This document shows positions 48,888-59,191 of a stretch of 64,000 bases of DNA, one piece after another (within the stretch, counting starts at the first letter, position 1; each line of letters starts with the position of its first letter). The DNA is from JAIUNP01 sp020161975 (GTDB taxonomy: Bacteria > Pseudomonadota > Alphaproteobacteria > Rhizobiales > Beijerinckiaceae), in the NCBI GenBank assembly GCA_036745275.1, contig DAIOGK010000001.1:236991-300990 (forward strand), in the 5' to 3' direction. Both the position numbers and the translations under genes were made by a program. The notes under the pieces are model-generated. The model did no database searches. It had not been told where the DNA came from and saw only the letters and a list, made by a program, of their open reading frames with translations.

Positions 48888-48929
48888 TGGCTGGACGATG
48901 GCCATCGCCTTGGATGCAGGCGCAGCCTG

Positions 48930-49349
48930 TCAGCCCAGAAGGTGCCAGCGGGCAAGCCCGTCGCGGAGATCATCCGGGATCGGCTCGGCCCGGCGTGTCG
49001 CGAGGTTGAACAGGGCGAGGATGGCAATGGCCTCGGCACGGCAGGTGCCGTCCATGAACACCGCCTGCCGGAGGCGCAGTGACGAGCGTCCCACCTGTTC
49101 GAGGCCGGAGGGGGCGATGATATGCCCCGGCCAGTTCATTTCCTTGAGGTAGTCGATCTCGAAGCGGACGATGACGATGCTGATTGCCGGCGGCAGGCCC
49201 CATTCGCGCATCAGTGCCGAACGGCTCGATTCCATGAACGAGCCGTAGGCGCCGTTGTTGACGTGGCCAAGCTGGTCCACATCGGCAAAGCGGATTTCAT
49301 GCTCTGTCTGCCAGGGATAGGCGGACAGCGGGATCGGCGGGCTGCGCAT
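48930..49349 (-). CDS. 4HBT-fold acyl-CoA thioesterase
   Basis: A 139-aa hot-dog fold thioesterase. The 4HBT signature IRFADVDQLGHVNNGAYGSF lies at residues 19-38, with the probable catalytic Asp25 in DQLGHVNN. A typical second strand segment (IDYLKEMNWPGHI) follows. Such enzymes hydrolyse acyl-CoA (for example 4-hydroxybenzoyl-CoA-like or short-chain acyl-CoA) in the cytoplasm; the substrate is unknown. It is convergent with the giant RTX gene, 42 bp away, and lies downstream of acs on the same strand, with a terminator in between. Confidence 0.9.
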   Translation of the reverse strand: MRSPPIPLSAYPWQTEHEIRFADVDQLGHVNNGAYGSFMESSRSALMREWGLPPAISIVIVRFEIDYLKEMNWPGHIIAPSGLEQVGRSSLRLRQAVFMDGTCRAEAIAILALFNLATRRAEPIPDDLRDGLARWHLLG

Positions 49350-49390
49350 GGCGGTTCTCCTTCAGCCGGTGATACCGCTCCCTGTGCCCA

Positions 49391-49419
49391 AAAGAAAAGC
49401 CCCGCAGGAGCGGGGCTTT
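49391..49419 (-). terminator. Rho-independent terminator of acs
   Basis: Perfect 10-bp stem AAAGCCCCGC / GCGGGGCTTT (49396-49405 and 49410-49419) with an AGGA loop, which on the minus strand runs into TTTTCTTT. It lies 23 bp after the acs stop and before the thioesterase start. Confidence 0.9.
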
Positions 49420-49441
49420 CCAGTGCGGCTGACAATCGGGG

Positions 49442-51388
<1,947 letters not shown>

Positions 51389-51580
51389 CGATGCCTCCGT
51401 AACGTTTCCTCGACGCCCGGCGCGCCCACATGTCATCCCATGGTCGAGTCCGGACAAATCCCATCAAGGATTAGCCGATCCGGTCAATGGACAAAAGCCA
51501 GCACGCCTCACACTTTGGTTGCGAACGAGCGTCCCCGGCAGCGTCCATTGGTCGAAGGGGGGCCTTTAGGGTGGCCCGTT

Positions 51581-51994
51581 CTAGCCCAGAAAGCCGATGA
51601 TCGCGCCTTCCAGTACCATGATGATGAGCCAGTAGATCGCGTCCTGCAACGTCACACGCCAGCGCCGGTGCTCGAAGCGGTGGGTGACGACCAGCGTGGT
51701 GGCGACAAAGCCGATCCAGAGATAGAGGCCCAACGCGACGCCGTTGCCGGCCGAAACCGAGTCAAACGCCACCAGCAGCCGCGCGAGGCAAAAGGCCATG
51801 ATCAGTTTGGCGGCGGCGGCGCCGAGCACGCCACCGACACCGATATCACGGGTCCGTGCGAACACGTCGCGCATCCGCCGTCCAACTGCGCCGGTCCGTG
51901 GCACCATGACGAGGCTGTACCAGAGGATGCCGAAAAACAGCGCCGCGGAGGCCGCGGCCAGCACACTGAAGAGGTTGATGCCGGCGTAGCTCAT
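51581..51994 (-). CDS. DUF1761 family membrane protein
   Basis: A 137-aa protein with four hydrophobic segments: INLFSVLAAASAALFFGILWY, VGGVLGAAAAKLIMAFCLA, GVALGLYLWIGFVATTLVV and DAIYWLIIMVLEGAIIGFLG. This arrangement, with LWYSLV after the first helix and a final YWLI segment, matches DUF1761, a family of small inner-membrane proteins of unknown function. It starts 6 bp after the stop of the EVE-domain gene on the same strand, so the two are cotranscribed. Confidence 0.8.
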   Translation of the reverse strand: MSYAGINLFSVLAAASAALFFGILWYSLVMVPRTGAVGRRMRDVFARTRDIGVGGVLGAAAAKLIMAFCLARLLVAFDSVSAGNGVALGLYLWIGFVATTLVVTHRFEHRRWRVTLQDAIYWLIIMVLEGAIIGFLG

Positions 51995-52000
51995 GGCGGT

Positions 52001-52414
52001 TCACCGTTCTGACATTGCGAGGATTCGCGACCATTCGGCCTCGGTCACGGGCTGAACGGACAGGCGCGCGGAGGTTATCAGCGCCATGCTGGCAAGCTCC
52101 GGCGTTGCCTTTATCTCGTGCAGACTGATCGGCCGGTTGAGTTTTTCAAGAGCCTTGATGTCCACCATGCCGAACTTTCCCGTCTCGTCTGAGGGGTCGG
52201 GGTAGAACTCGCGGATCACCTCGACGGTTCCGACAATCTCCTTTCCCTCATTGGAATGGTAGAAGAACCCGGTGTCGCCCAGGCGCATCTTCATCATGTT
52301 CTGCTTGGCAAGGTGGTTGCGCACGCCATTCCAGAACGTGCCTTTGGCGCCGGCGGCCACCTGTTGGTCCCACGACCACTTGAAGGGTTCGGACTTGAAC
52401 AGCCAATGGGCCAT
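52001..52414 (-). CDS. EVE domain-containing protein
   Basis: A 137-aa protein made of a single EVE (PUA-like) domain. It starts AHWLFKSEPFKWSWDQQVAA and has the conserved WNGVRNHLAKQNMMKMRLGD and GFFYHSNEGKEIVGTVEVI segments. EVE domains bind modified bases in DNA or RNA; the bacterial role is unknown. It sits between gpsA and the DUF1761 gene in a tight minus-strand run (12 bp from the gpsA stop), an order common in Rhizobiales. Confidence 0.93.
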   Translation of the reverse strand: MAHWLFKSEPFKWSWDQQVAAGAKGTFWNGVRNHLAKQNMMKMRLGDTGFFYHSNEGKEIVGTVEVIREFYPDPSDETGKFGMVDIKALEKLNRPISLHEIKATPELASMALITSARLSVQPVTEAEWSRILAMSER

Positions 52415-52426
52415 TGCGGGGTGCTC

Positions 52427-53419
52427 CTATTCCGATTTCTGCGGACGTTCGATTAGGCCGGCAATGGCCTCGCGGACGGACAGCCGGCCAGCCACGACCA
52501 TCGCCACGGCGGTCGCGATTGGCATCTCGACCCCTTTCGACCGGGCCATGGCGACCAGCGCCGGGGCAGTGAATGCCCCTTCCGCCAACTTGCCGGCCCC
52601 AGCCTCGGCAACGCTCTGGCCCCGGCCAAGCGCTACGCCGAATGTGAAATTGCGAGACTGGGCCGAGGAGGCCGTCAGGACAAGATCGCCCAGGCCGGAA
52701 AGCCCCATCAGCGTATCTGGCCTTGCACCGACACCGGCGGCAAGGCGGCGCAGTTCGGCAAAGCCGCGCGCCACGAGTGCGGCGCGGGCGCTTTCGCCAA
52801 GGTTCGCGCCGGAGACGATGCCGGCAGCAATCGCCAGCACGTTTTTAGCCGCGCCACCAATCTCGACGCCGCGCACATCGTCGCTGTGATAGATGCGAAA
52901 GCCCGGCCCCGCGATCGCGGTGGCGAGGTCTGAGGCGCGGCCCGCGTCGGCAGCAGCGAGGGTTACGGCGGTCGGCAGGCCCCGGGCGATATCGGTGGCA
53001 AAGCTCGGTCCGGACAGGATGGCCGGTGCGGCCTCGGGCACCGTCGAGCGCAGGATGTCGGTAACGAAGGCGCCCGTGTGTTGCTCGATCCCCTTGGCAG
53101 CTGCCACAAGCGCGGTTCCGGGCCGGATCAACGGCGCAAGATCCGTCATGGCCTCGCGAAGGTTCTGTGTCGGAATGGCGATGATCAGTGTATCGGCCCC
53201 GGCGCCCGTTTCAGCATCAGCGACCGGGGTGATGGCGTCGGGCAATCGGACGCCAGGAAGGTGGCGGGTATTCTCGCGGCGGCTGGCCATTTCCGCCATG
53301 GCCGCGCCGTCGCGGCCCCAGAGCAGAATCTCGCGCCCGGCGCGGGCCGCCACCAGGGCCAGCGCAGTGCCAAAGGCGCCGGCCCCGAAAATGGCGAGGC
53401 GCGGGGTGCGGTCCGTCAT
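52427..53419 (-). CDS. gpsA: NAD(P)-dependent glycerol-3-phosphate dehydrogenase
   Basis: A 330-aa cytoplasmic enzyme that reduces dihydroxyacetone phosphate to sn-glycerol-3-phosphate for phospholipids. The Rossmann motif is LAIFGAGAFGTALALVAARA at residues 8-27. Other motifs: AAKGIEQHTG, ILSGPSFATDIARGLPTAVT, EIGGAAKNVLAIAAGI with the catalytic Lys, and GLSGLGDLVLTASS. Its ATG overlaps the TGA of tsaD (ATGA), which implies translational coupling. Confidence 0.97.
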   Translation of the reverse strand: MTDRTPRLAIFGAGAFGTALALVAARAGREILLWGRDGAAMAEMASRRENTRHLPGVRLPDAITPVADAETGAGADTLIIAIPTQNLREAMTDLAPLIRPGTALVAAAKGIEQHTGAFVTDILRSTVPEAAPAILSGPSFATDIARGLPTAVTLAAADAGRASDLATAIAGPGFRIYHSDDVRGVEIGGAAKNVLAIAAGIVSGANLGESARAALVARGFAELRRLAAGVGARPDTLMGLSGLGDLVLTASSAQSRNFTFGVALGRGQSVAEAGAGKLAEGAFTAPALVAMARSKGVEMPIATAVAMVVAGRLSVREAIAGLIERPQKSE

Positions 53420-54489
53420 GCCTTGGCTCCAAGCCGTCCGGCACCGAGCGCGGGCACGGCGCGGCCGTCCAGCGGCCAGCGGGCGCGGGCCGGGCTTTCA
53501 AGATCATCCACGAGCCCGAGCGACAGCCGTTCGATGCCGGCCCAGGCGACCATCGCGCCATTGTCGGTGCAAAGCTCCGGCGGCGGTGCCACCAGTTTGA
53601 CACCGGCTTCCAGCGAAAAGCGTTGCAGCGCGCGGCGAATGGCGCGGTTGGCTGCGACTCCGCCCGCCACCACCAGTGCATTCGGCTGGCCGATGTCGGC
53701 CCGGAATTTCCGGATACCGGCGCGCACCCGGTCGACCAGCATGTCCACAACCGCCGCCTGGAAGGAGGCGCAAAGATCGGGGATATCGCCTGGCTGCAGG
53801 GGGGCGATGGCCTCGGCCTGCTGACGCACGGCCGTCTTCAGGCCGGAGAGCGAAAAGTCAGGTTCCGCCCGGCCCAGAAGCGGGCGCGGCAAATCGAATC
53901 GCTCGGGGTTGCCGCGTTCGGCAGCGGCTTCCACCTCCGGACCGCCGGGATAGGGCAGGCCCAGCATTTTTGCCACCTTGTCGAACGCCTCGCCCAAGGC
54001 ATCGTCGATGGTGGTGCCGATGCGGCGATACTGCCCGACACCTTCAACCGCGACCAACTGGGTATGCCCGCCTGAAACAAGCAGCAACAGGTAGGGAAAG
54101 GCGATGCCGTCGGTCAGGCGGGGCGTCAGCGCATGGGCTTCGAGGTGATTGACGGCGATCAGCGGTTTGCCGGTGACAAGGGCGAGGGCCTTGGCCGCTG
54201 TCAGCCCCACGAGGACGCCGCCGATCAGACCCGGGCCAGCGGAGACGGCGATCCCGTCGATCCGGTCGAGACCGATTGTCGCAGTCGCAAGCGCCCGTTC
54301 GATCAGGGTGTCGAGCACCTCGACATGGGCACGGGCGGCAATCTCCGGAACGACGCCGCCGAAGGCGACGTGCTCATTGATCTGCGAGCGCACCTCGTTG
54401 GCAAGGATGGCGCCCGAACCATCACCACGGCGCAATACGATGGCCGCGGCCGTTTCGTCGCAGGTTGTCTCAATGCCCAGTACGCGCAT
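53416..54489 (-). CDS. tsaD: tRNA N6-threonylcarbamoyladenosine synthesis protein TsaD
   Basis: A 357-aa ASKHA-fold protein that transfers the threonylcarbamoyl group to A37 of ANN-decoding tRNAs, together with TsaB and TsaE. It starts MRVLGIETTCDETAAAIV. The metal-binding HxxxH is in NHLEAHALTPRL, followed by LLLVSGGHTQLVAVEGVG, DDALGEAFDKVAKMLGLPYP, GGVAANRAIR and PPPELCTDNGAMVAWAG. ATG 54489 matches the family start. The gene is divergent from hemC. Confidence 0.97.
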   Translation of the reverse strand: MRVLGIETTCDETAAAIVLRRGDGSGAILANEVRSQINEHVAFGGVVPEIAARAHVEVLDTLIERALATATIGLDRIDGIAVSAGPGLIGGVLVGLTAAKALALVTGKPLIAVNHLEAHALTPRLTDGIAFPYLLLLVSGGHTQLVAVEGVGQYRRIGTTIDDALGEAFDKVAKMLGLPYPGGPEVEAAAERGNPERFDLPRPLLGRAEPDFSLSGLKTAVRQQAEAIAPLQPGDIPDLCASFQAAVVDMLVDRVRAGIRKFRADIGQPNALVVAGGVAANRAIRRALQRFSLEAGVKLVAPPPELCTDNGAMVAWAGIERLSLGLVDDLESPARARWPLDGRAVPALGAGRLGAKA

Positions 54490-54590
54490 GGTCCTGTCTC
54501 GCAAAGCGCCGTCGATTGCGGCGCGGGCCCCAAGCGTATAGTGAGGCGGGCGTCATCTCGCAAAGAATTCCGTATCGCGGAGGGTATTTC

Positions 54591-55520
54591 ATGGCTGAAC
54601 CGTTGACCATCGGCACACGTGGAAGCCCGCTCGCACTGGCGCAGGCCAATTTGGTTGCCGGACTTCTGGCGACGGCTTCAGGCGGAACGGTGGCCGATTT
54701 TCCGCTGACTATCATCCGGACCACGGGGGATGCGACACAAGATCGCGCACTGGCCGATATCGGCGGCAAGGGGCTGTTCACCAAAGAGATCGATGCGGCG
54801 CAACTCGGCGGCAGCGTCGATGTCGCCGTGCATTCGGCCAAGGATCTGCCGACCAGCCTGCCCGAGGGGCTTGTGGTTGCAGGATACCTGCCACGCGAGG
54901 ATGTGCGCGATGCCTTCATCGGTCATGGCGGCAGGGGGCTGATGGATTTGCCGAAAGGCGCCGTCGTCGGCACGGTTTCACTGCGACGTCAGGCGCTTCT
55001 CCGTCGGTTGAGGCCGGATCTTGAGATCATCGTGTTCCGCGGCAATGTCGGTACGCGCCTCGACAAGGTAGCGAGGGGTGAGGTGGATGGTACGCTGCTG
55101 GCGCTTGCCGGCCTGAAGCGGCTCGGTCTGGCCGACAGGGCGACCGAGTTTCTTGATGCGACGCGGTTTCCGCCGGCGGTGGGGCAGGCAGCCATCGCCA
55201 TCGTCACCCGGCTGAACGATGCGCGCACGATGGGGCTGGTTTCCCGGATTATCGACCGCGATACGGGAACGGCGGTCCAGGCCGAGCGAGGGTTTCTCAC
55301 CGCGCTGGATGGTTCCTGCCGGATGCCGATTGCCGCCCATGCGGTGGTTCGAGAGGGGCGTGTGGTGTTGTCCGGGATGGTTCTGTCCCCCGATGGTCGC
55401 CAGGCGCATGACATCGCCGGGGAAGGTGCGCCGGAGGAAGCCGAAGCGCTCGGGCTCAGGCTCGGAAGCGCGCTTCGGCACCGGTTGGGCGAAGCGTTTC
55501 TCGCGGCGCTCAAGGCCTGA
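54591..55520 (+). CDS. hemC: Hydroxymethylbilane synthase (porphobilinogen deaminase)
   Basis: A 309-aa cytoplasmic enzyme that polymerises four porphobilinogens into hydroxymethylbilane. Motifs: TIGTRGSPLALAQA at the start, GLFTKEIDAAQL, DVAVHSAKDLPTSLPEGL, VSLRRQALL and FRGNVGTRLDKV. Cys243 in LDGSCRMPIAAHA holds the dipyrromethane cofactor. ATG 54591 follows GGAGGG at about 6 nt. It is the first gene of the heme operon; its TGA overlaps the hemD ATG by one base. Confidence 0.97.
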   Translation: MAEPLTIGTRGSPLALAQANLVAGLLATASGGTVADFPLTIIRTTGDATQDRALADIGGKGLFTKEIDAAQLGGSVDVAVHSAKDLPTSLPEGLVVAGYLPREDVRDAFIGHGGRGLMDLPKGAVVGTVSLRRQALLRRLRPDLEIIVFRGNVGTRLDKVARGEVDGTLLALAGLKRLGLADRATEFLDATRFPPAVGQAAIAIVTRLNDARTMGLVSRIIDRDTGTAVQAERGFLTALDGSCRMPIAAHAVVREGRVVLSGMVLSPDGRQAHDIAGEGAPEEAEALGLRLGSALRHRLGEAFLAALKA

Positions 55521-56218
55521 TGCGTGTTCTGATCACCCGGGCGGAGCCGGACGCTGTGGTAACGGCTGCGACGGTGGTCGCGCTTGGGTATGAGCCAATT
55601 GTCGCACCCCTGTCATGGATTGAGGTTGCGCCGCAGCCCGCTGTCACTCCGGCTTGCGACGTGGTGCTCGCGACCAGCCTCAACGCGTTGCGCTGCGCCG
55701 ATCTTGCTCCCCTCCTGCCCCATGCCGGCTTTGCGGTGGTGGGCGCAAGAAGCGCCGATCATGTCAAGGCGCTCGGGGGGCGTCTTTTTTGCGCGCCGGC
55801 GGCTGGTGCAGCCGATCTGGTCCGGCGTGTGATTGCCGGGACCCCTCGCGAGGCGCGCCTGCTTTATCTCGCAGGTGAGCCGCGCAAGTCCGCGCTTGAA
55901 GACGCATTGCGGGCCGCAGGGTATGACATGACCGTTCTGGTTGTTTATTCTGTCGTCGCGGCCCGGCACCTGCCGCCAGAGGTTGCATCGGCGCTCGCCA
56001 CCGGCCACATTGATGTGGTCCTGCACTATTCGCGCGAGGGCGCGGCGCGGTTTTCCCGGCTTGCGGCGGGGGTCCGCGCTGCGGACAAGCCGCTCCGCCA
56101 TGTCTGTCTTTCTGCTGATGTGGCAGCCGGGCTCGGGCCCGGTGAGGGCGATGACATCCGCGTTGCGGCGCATCCGGATGAGGCCAGCCTTTTGGCCGTG
56201 CTGGAAGTTTTCCGTTGA
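55520..56218 (+). CDS. hemD: Uroporphyrinogen-III synthase
   Basis: A 232-aa enzyme that inverts ring D and closes hydroxymethylbilane to uroporphyrinogen III. HemD sequences are very divergent. Support comes from the start MRVLITRAEPDAVVTAATV, the bilobed Rossmann-like pattern (VLATSLNALRCADLAPLL; RLLYLAGEPRKSALEDALRA; VVLHYSREGAARFSRLA) and from being directly coupled to hemC (TGATG overlap). Confidence 0.93.
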   Translation: MRVLITRAEPDAVVTAATVVALGYEPIVAPLSWIEVAPQPAVTPACDVVLATSLNALRCADLAPLLPHAGFAVVGARSADHVKALGGRLFCAPAAGAADLVRRVIAGTPREARLLYLAGEPRKSALEDALRAAGYDMTVLVVYSVVAARHLPPEVASALATGHIDVVLHYSREGAARFSRLAAGVRAADKPLRHVCLSADVAAGLGPGEGDDIRVAAHPDEASLLAVLEVFR

Positions 56219-56312
56219 CGAACCCAAGGGTTCATTGCCACCACAGTCACGGGAATGCTGCAATCGGGGTCCAGTTTCGCTCGGACCCGCAGTATTGCCC
56301 GAGGAGGAACCG

Positions 56313-57584
56313 ATGACCGCAACGCCAAAACCGGATGTGGATCTGCCGCCGTCCAAGGATCGTGTGACAGAGATCGATCTTGCCAAGGTGGATGTGAAGG
56401 ACATCACTTCCGAAACGGACAAGACGGCCAAGGGCGCTGATGCAAATCCGGCGACGGGCGCATCAGGGCCCGCGCCGGCTGCACCGGTTCCGCCACCGGT
56501 GGAGCCATCGCGCGGCGGTGCTGGCTGGCCGGTTGTCGGCGGCGCGGTTGCCGGGGCCATCTTCGGCCTGCTCGGCGCGAATATTCATCAGACCATTCAG
56601 GCGCCGCCGGTTACGGTGGCTGACCCGCGCGTCGCCCAGGTGGAGGCGGGAATTTCTGCCGCACGGCAGGCGGAACAGCGGATCGAGGGGCAGATCAAGG
56701 CGCTGGAAGCCCGCGCGAAAGTTGCCGAGGACAAGGCTGCGGCCGCCGAGCAGCGCGCAGCCCAGGCCGAGCAGAAGGCAGCGGCAATCGCAGCGCCGCT
56801 CGATGGCCGTATCAAGGCCGCTGAAGGCAAGATCGGCGCGGTTGCCGGTGAAGCCGGTGCGCTTTCCCGGAAGATCGAGGGCCTTGGCAAGGTCGAGGCG
56901 CCCAAGGTTGATCTTGCACCGCTGGTGGCGCGGCTGGATGCGCTGGACAAGGCGCTTGGCGCCAACAGTGCCCGGCTCAGCGCCGGCACGGATGCGGCCT
57001 CTGCGCTTGATGACCGGATTAAGAAGGCCGAACAGGCGCTGAATAATCTTTCGGCCCGGAAATCGGCGGATACGGCAACCGCCACCCTGTCGACGACCGC
57101 ATTGGTGCGTCGTGCGCTGGAAGGTGGCGAGGCGATTGGCGCTCACATTGCAGCCTTGCGCGCCCAGGGCGTTCCGGATGCGCTGCTGCGTCCGCTCGCG
57201 CCCTATGCCGACAAAGCGGCACCGCCCCCCAACGCGCTTGCCACCCAATTGAACGGGCTGGCTGCCACCCTGCCCAAGCCTGTCGCGGAACCAGCAAAGA
57301 CCGGCGGAATTTTGGAGCGGATCAAGGCCGGCCTGCTCAGCCAGGTCGATGTGCGCGCCACCGGCGCCGTGCCGGCCGATGCCGCGCCGGTGATTGCCCG
57401 GGCGCGCGCCCGGTTGCTGGTCGATGACGGAGCGGGTGCGCTTGCAGAACTCAAGCAACTGAATGCGGAGCAGCAGGCGCATCTGAAGCCGCTGACAGAG
57501 GCGATCGCGGCGCGTGTGGCCGGTTTCGAGGCTGTCCGGATGATCGAGGCGGAGGCCCTGGCGGCGACCGCCCGCAAGAGCTAA
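56313..57584 (+). CDS. Mitofilin/Mic60-family inner-membrane protein (COG4223)
   Basis: A 423-aa protein. The N-terminal ~65 residues are acidic and Pro-rich and lie in the cytoplasm; one transmembrane segment follows (GWPVVGGAVAGAIFGLLG, residues about 69-86). Next come about 150 residues of Ala/Glu/Lys-rich coiled coil and a C-terminal helical domain (ALEGGEAIGAHIAALRAQGV; GILERIKAGLLSQVDVR; ARARLLVDDGAGALAELKQL), which corresponds to the mitofilin signature region. Alphaproteobacterial Mic60 homologues are encoded in heme operons next to HemY, exactly as here. ATG 56313 is preceded by GAGGAGG. It probably shapes or tethers the inner membrane; that is inferred from the family. Confidence 0.85.
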   Translation: MTATPKPDVDLPPSKDRVTEIDLAKVDVKDITSETDKTAKGADANPATGASGPAPAAPVPPPVEPSRGGAGWPVVGGAVAGAIFGLLGANIHQTIQAPPVTVADPRVAQVEAGISAARQAEQRIEGQIKALEARAKVAEDKAAAAEQRAAQAEQKAAAIAAPLDGRIKAAEGKIGAVAGEAGALSRKIEGLGKVEAPKVDLAPLVARLDALDKALGANSARLSAGTDAASALDDRIKKAEQALNNLSARKSADTATATLSTTALVRRALEGGEAIGAHIAALRAQGVPDALLRPLAPYADKAAPPPNALATQLNGLAATLPKPVAEPAKTGGILERIKAGLLSQVDVRATGAVPADAAPVIARARARLLVDDGAGALAELKQLNAEQQAHLKPLTEAIAARVAGFEAVRMIEAEALAATARKS

Positions 57585-57598
57585 GCGAGGGCATCCTG

Positions 57599-59161
57599 AT
57601 GATTCGCATGTTGGTTTTCTTCGCTATTCTTTTGGCCGCCGCGCTCGGCCTCATGCTGTTGCTTGAAACGCCGGGACAGGTGTCGCTCAGTTATGGTGGC
57701 TTTGAATATACAGTGACGCTGGCCAAGGCGGTGCTCGCTCTGGCTGTGATCTTTGTCGTTCTGATGCTGCTCTGGAGCTTGCTGCGGCTGATCTTCCGCC
57801 TGCCTGGCCTTCTGTCCCTGAGCGGACGGATGCGGCGGCGCGCGCGCGGGTATTCGGCTGTGTCGCGCGGTATGGTGTCGGTTGGCATCGGCGATCGGCG
57901 GGCTGCCCAGCGTTTCGCCAGCGATGCCGAGCGCCTGCTGGGGCGCGAGCCGATGACATTGCTGCTGAAAGCGCAAGCCGCGCAGCTTTCCGGCGACAAA
58001 CCGGCGGCAGAACAGGCCTTTACCCGGATGCTGGACAATCCGGAGATGAAAATTCTCGGCCTGCGCGGACTTTACGTCGAGGCACGCCGCAATCAGGGCG
58101 CGGAAGCGCGGACCTTTGCCGAGGAGGCCTTTCGGCTTGCGCCCTCTGCGCCTTGGGCAAGCGATGCAGTGCTCGAGTATCGCACCGCGGACAAGGATTG
58201 GCGCGGCGCGCTTGCCGTGGTGGACGAGACGGCCAGCCGCCGGAATATCGACCGGGAGACCGCGCGACGGCAACGGGCGACCCTTTTGACCGCGTCGGCT
58301 CTTGATGCCCTGGACCATGCGCCGGATGAAGCGTTTCGGCATGCCGTCGATGCGCTGAAGCTCAATCCGGGTCAGGTGGTGGCGGCAAGTCTGGTTGCGC
58401 GTCGTCATTCGGCGAAGGGCGACTACAGCAAAGCGTCGAAAGTGATCGAGACGGCTTGGAAGATCCTGCCACACCCCGATCTTGCCGAGGCCTATCTCGA
58501 TGTCCGGCCCGGGGATTCCAGCCTCGACCGGCTCAAGCGGGCCCGCTACCTTGCGAAAATGGCGCCCAACGCCCGCGAATCGCGATTGATGGTGGCGCGG
58601 GCCGCGCTGGACGCGCGTGAATTCAACCTGGCGCGCGAACAGCTTGAATCTCTCGTTCTCGATCAACCGACGGCCCGTGTCTGCCGCCTGATGGCAGAGC
58701 TTGAAGACAAGGAAACGGGCAATGTGGGGCTGGTTCGCAAGTGGTTGTCCCGCGCCTCCATTGCACCTCGCGACCCGGCATGGGTTGCAGACGGATTTGT
58801 TTCCGAGCGCTGGCTTCCGGTCAGTCCGGTGACCGGGCGGATTGATGCCTTTGCCTGGATTGCCCCGCCCCAGTCGCTCGAATCGCAGGTGCGAGCTTCG
58901 ATTGACGCCGACCGCGTTCAGGCGCTGCCGGAGGCAGAACCAGTCGAGGCGACACGTATTGCTCCTCCAGAGCCGGAGACGGTTACAACAGTGGAGCCGA
59001 TCCCAGAGCCTGAACCTGAGCCGCCGGCTACGCCCGCGCCGGAGGCGCAAGTTGCCGCAGATGCGGCAGCGCCAGCCACGCTTTCGACCCGCCTGCCGGA
59101 TGATCCCGGGCCACGGCTACCGGATGGGAAGCAGAAGAAGGGCTGGCGCCTTTTCGGTTGA
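57599..59161 (+). CDS. hemY: HemY N-terminal domain / TPR inner-membrane protein
   Basis: A 520-aa protein with two N-terminal transmembrane segments (LVFFAILLAAALGLMLLLE and VLALAVIFVVLMLLWSLL) and the HemY_N motif LETPGQVSLSYGGFEYTVTL in the first loop. The rest is TPR-like helical repeats (RRAAQRFASDAERLLGREPM, AEQAFTRMLDNPEMKILGLR, FNLAREQLESLVL). It ends with a Pro/Glu-rich tail (PIPEPEPEPPATPAPEA) and a basic terminus. This HemY is not protoporphyrinogen oxidase; its role is poorly known and linked to heme genes by operon. It begins 14 bp after the Mic60 gene. Confidence 0.9.
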   Translation: MIRMLVFFAILLAAALGLMLLLETPGQVSLSYGGFEYTVTLAKAVLALAVIFVVLMLLWSLLRLIFRLPGLLSLSGRMRRRARGYSAVSRGMVSVGIGDRRAAQRFASDAERLLGREPMTLLLKAQAAQLSGDKPAAEQAFTRMLDNPEMKILGLRGLYVEARRNQGAEARTFAEEAFRLAPSAPWASDAVLEYRTADKDWRGALAVVDETASRRNIDRETARRQRATLLTASALDALDHAPDEAFRHAVDALKLNPGQVVAASLVARRHSAKGDYSKASKVIETAWKILPHPDLAEAYLDVRPGDSSLDRLKRARYLAKMAPNARESRLMVARAALDAREFNLAREQLESLVLDQPTARVCRLMAELEDKETGNVGLVRKWLSRASIAPRDPAWVADGFVSERWLPVSPVTGRIDAFAWIAPPQSLESQVRASIDADRVQALPEAEPVEATRIAPPEPETVTTVEPIPEPEPEPPATPAPEAQVAADAAAPATLSTRLPDDPGPRLPDGKQKKGWRLFG

Positions 59162-59191
59162 ACTGAAAAGGGCGTTGCACTTGGGGAAGAG

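Noticed and set aside
14991..48490. CRISPR array or satellite DNA
   Set aside because: The repeats are in frame, codon-based and protein-level; units vary at synonymous and non-synonymous sites and there are no unique spacers between identical repeats.
48897..48906. GATGGCCATC palindrome after the giant gene as a terminator
   Set aside because: Five-bp arms without loop and no T tract; probably chance.
54516..54542. Sigma-70-like promoter for hemC (TTGCGG and TATAGT)
   Set aside because: Spacer is only 15 bp and the -35 match is poor; too weak to report as a feature.
57581..59050. 489-codon minus-strand frame opposite HemY
   Set aside because: Arg/His-rich antisense shadow; the plus strand has a coherent HemY protein.
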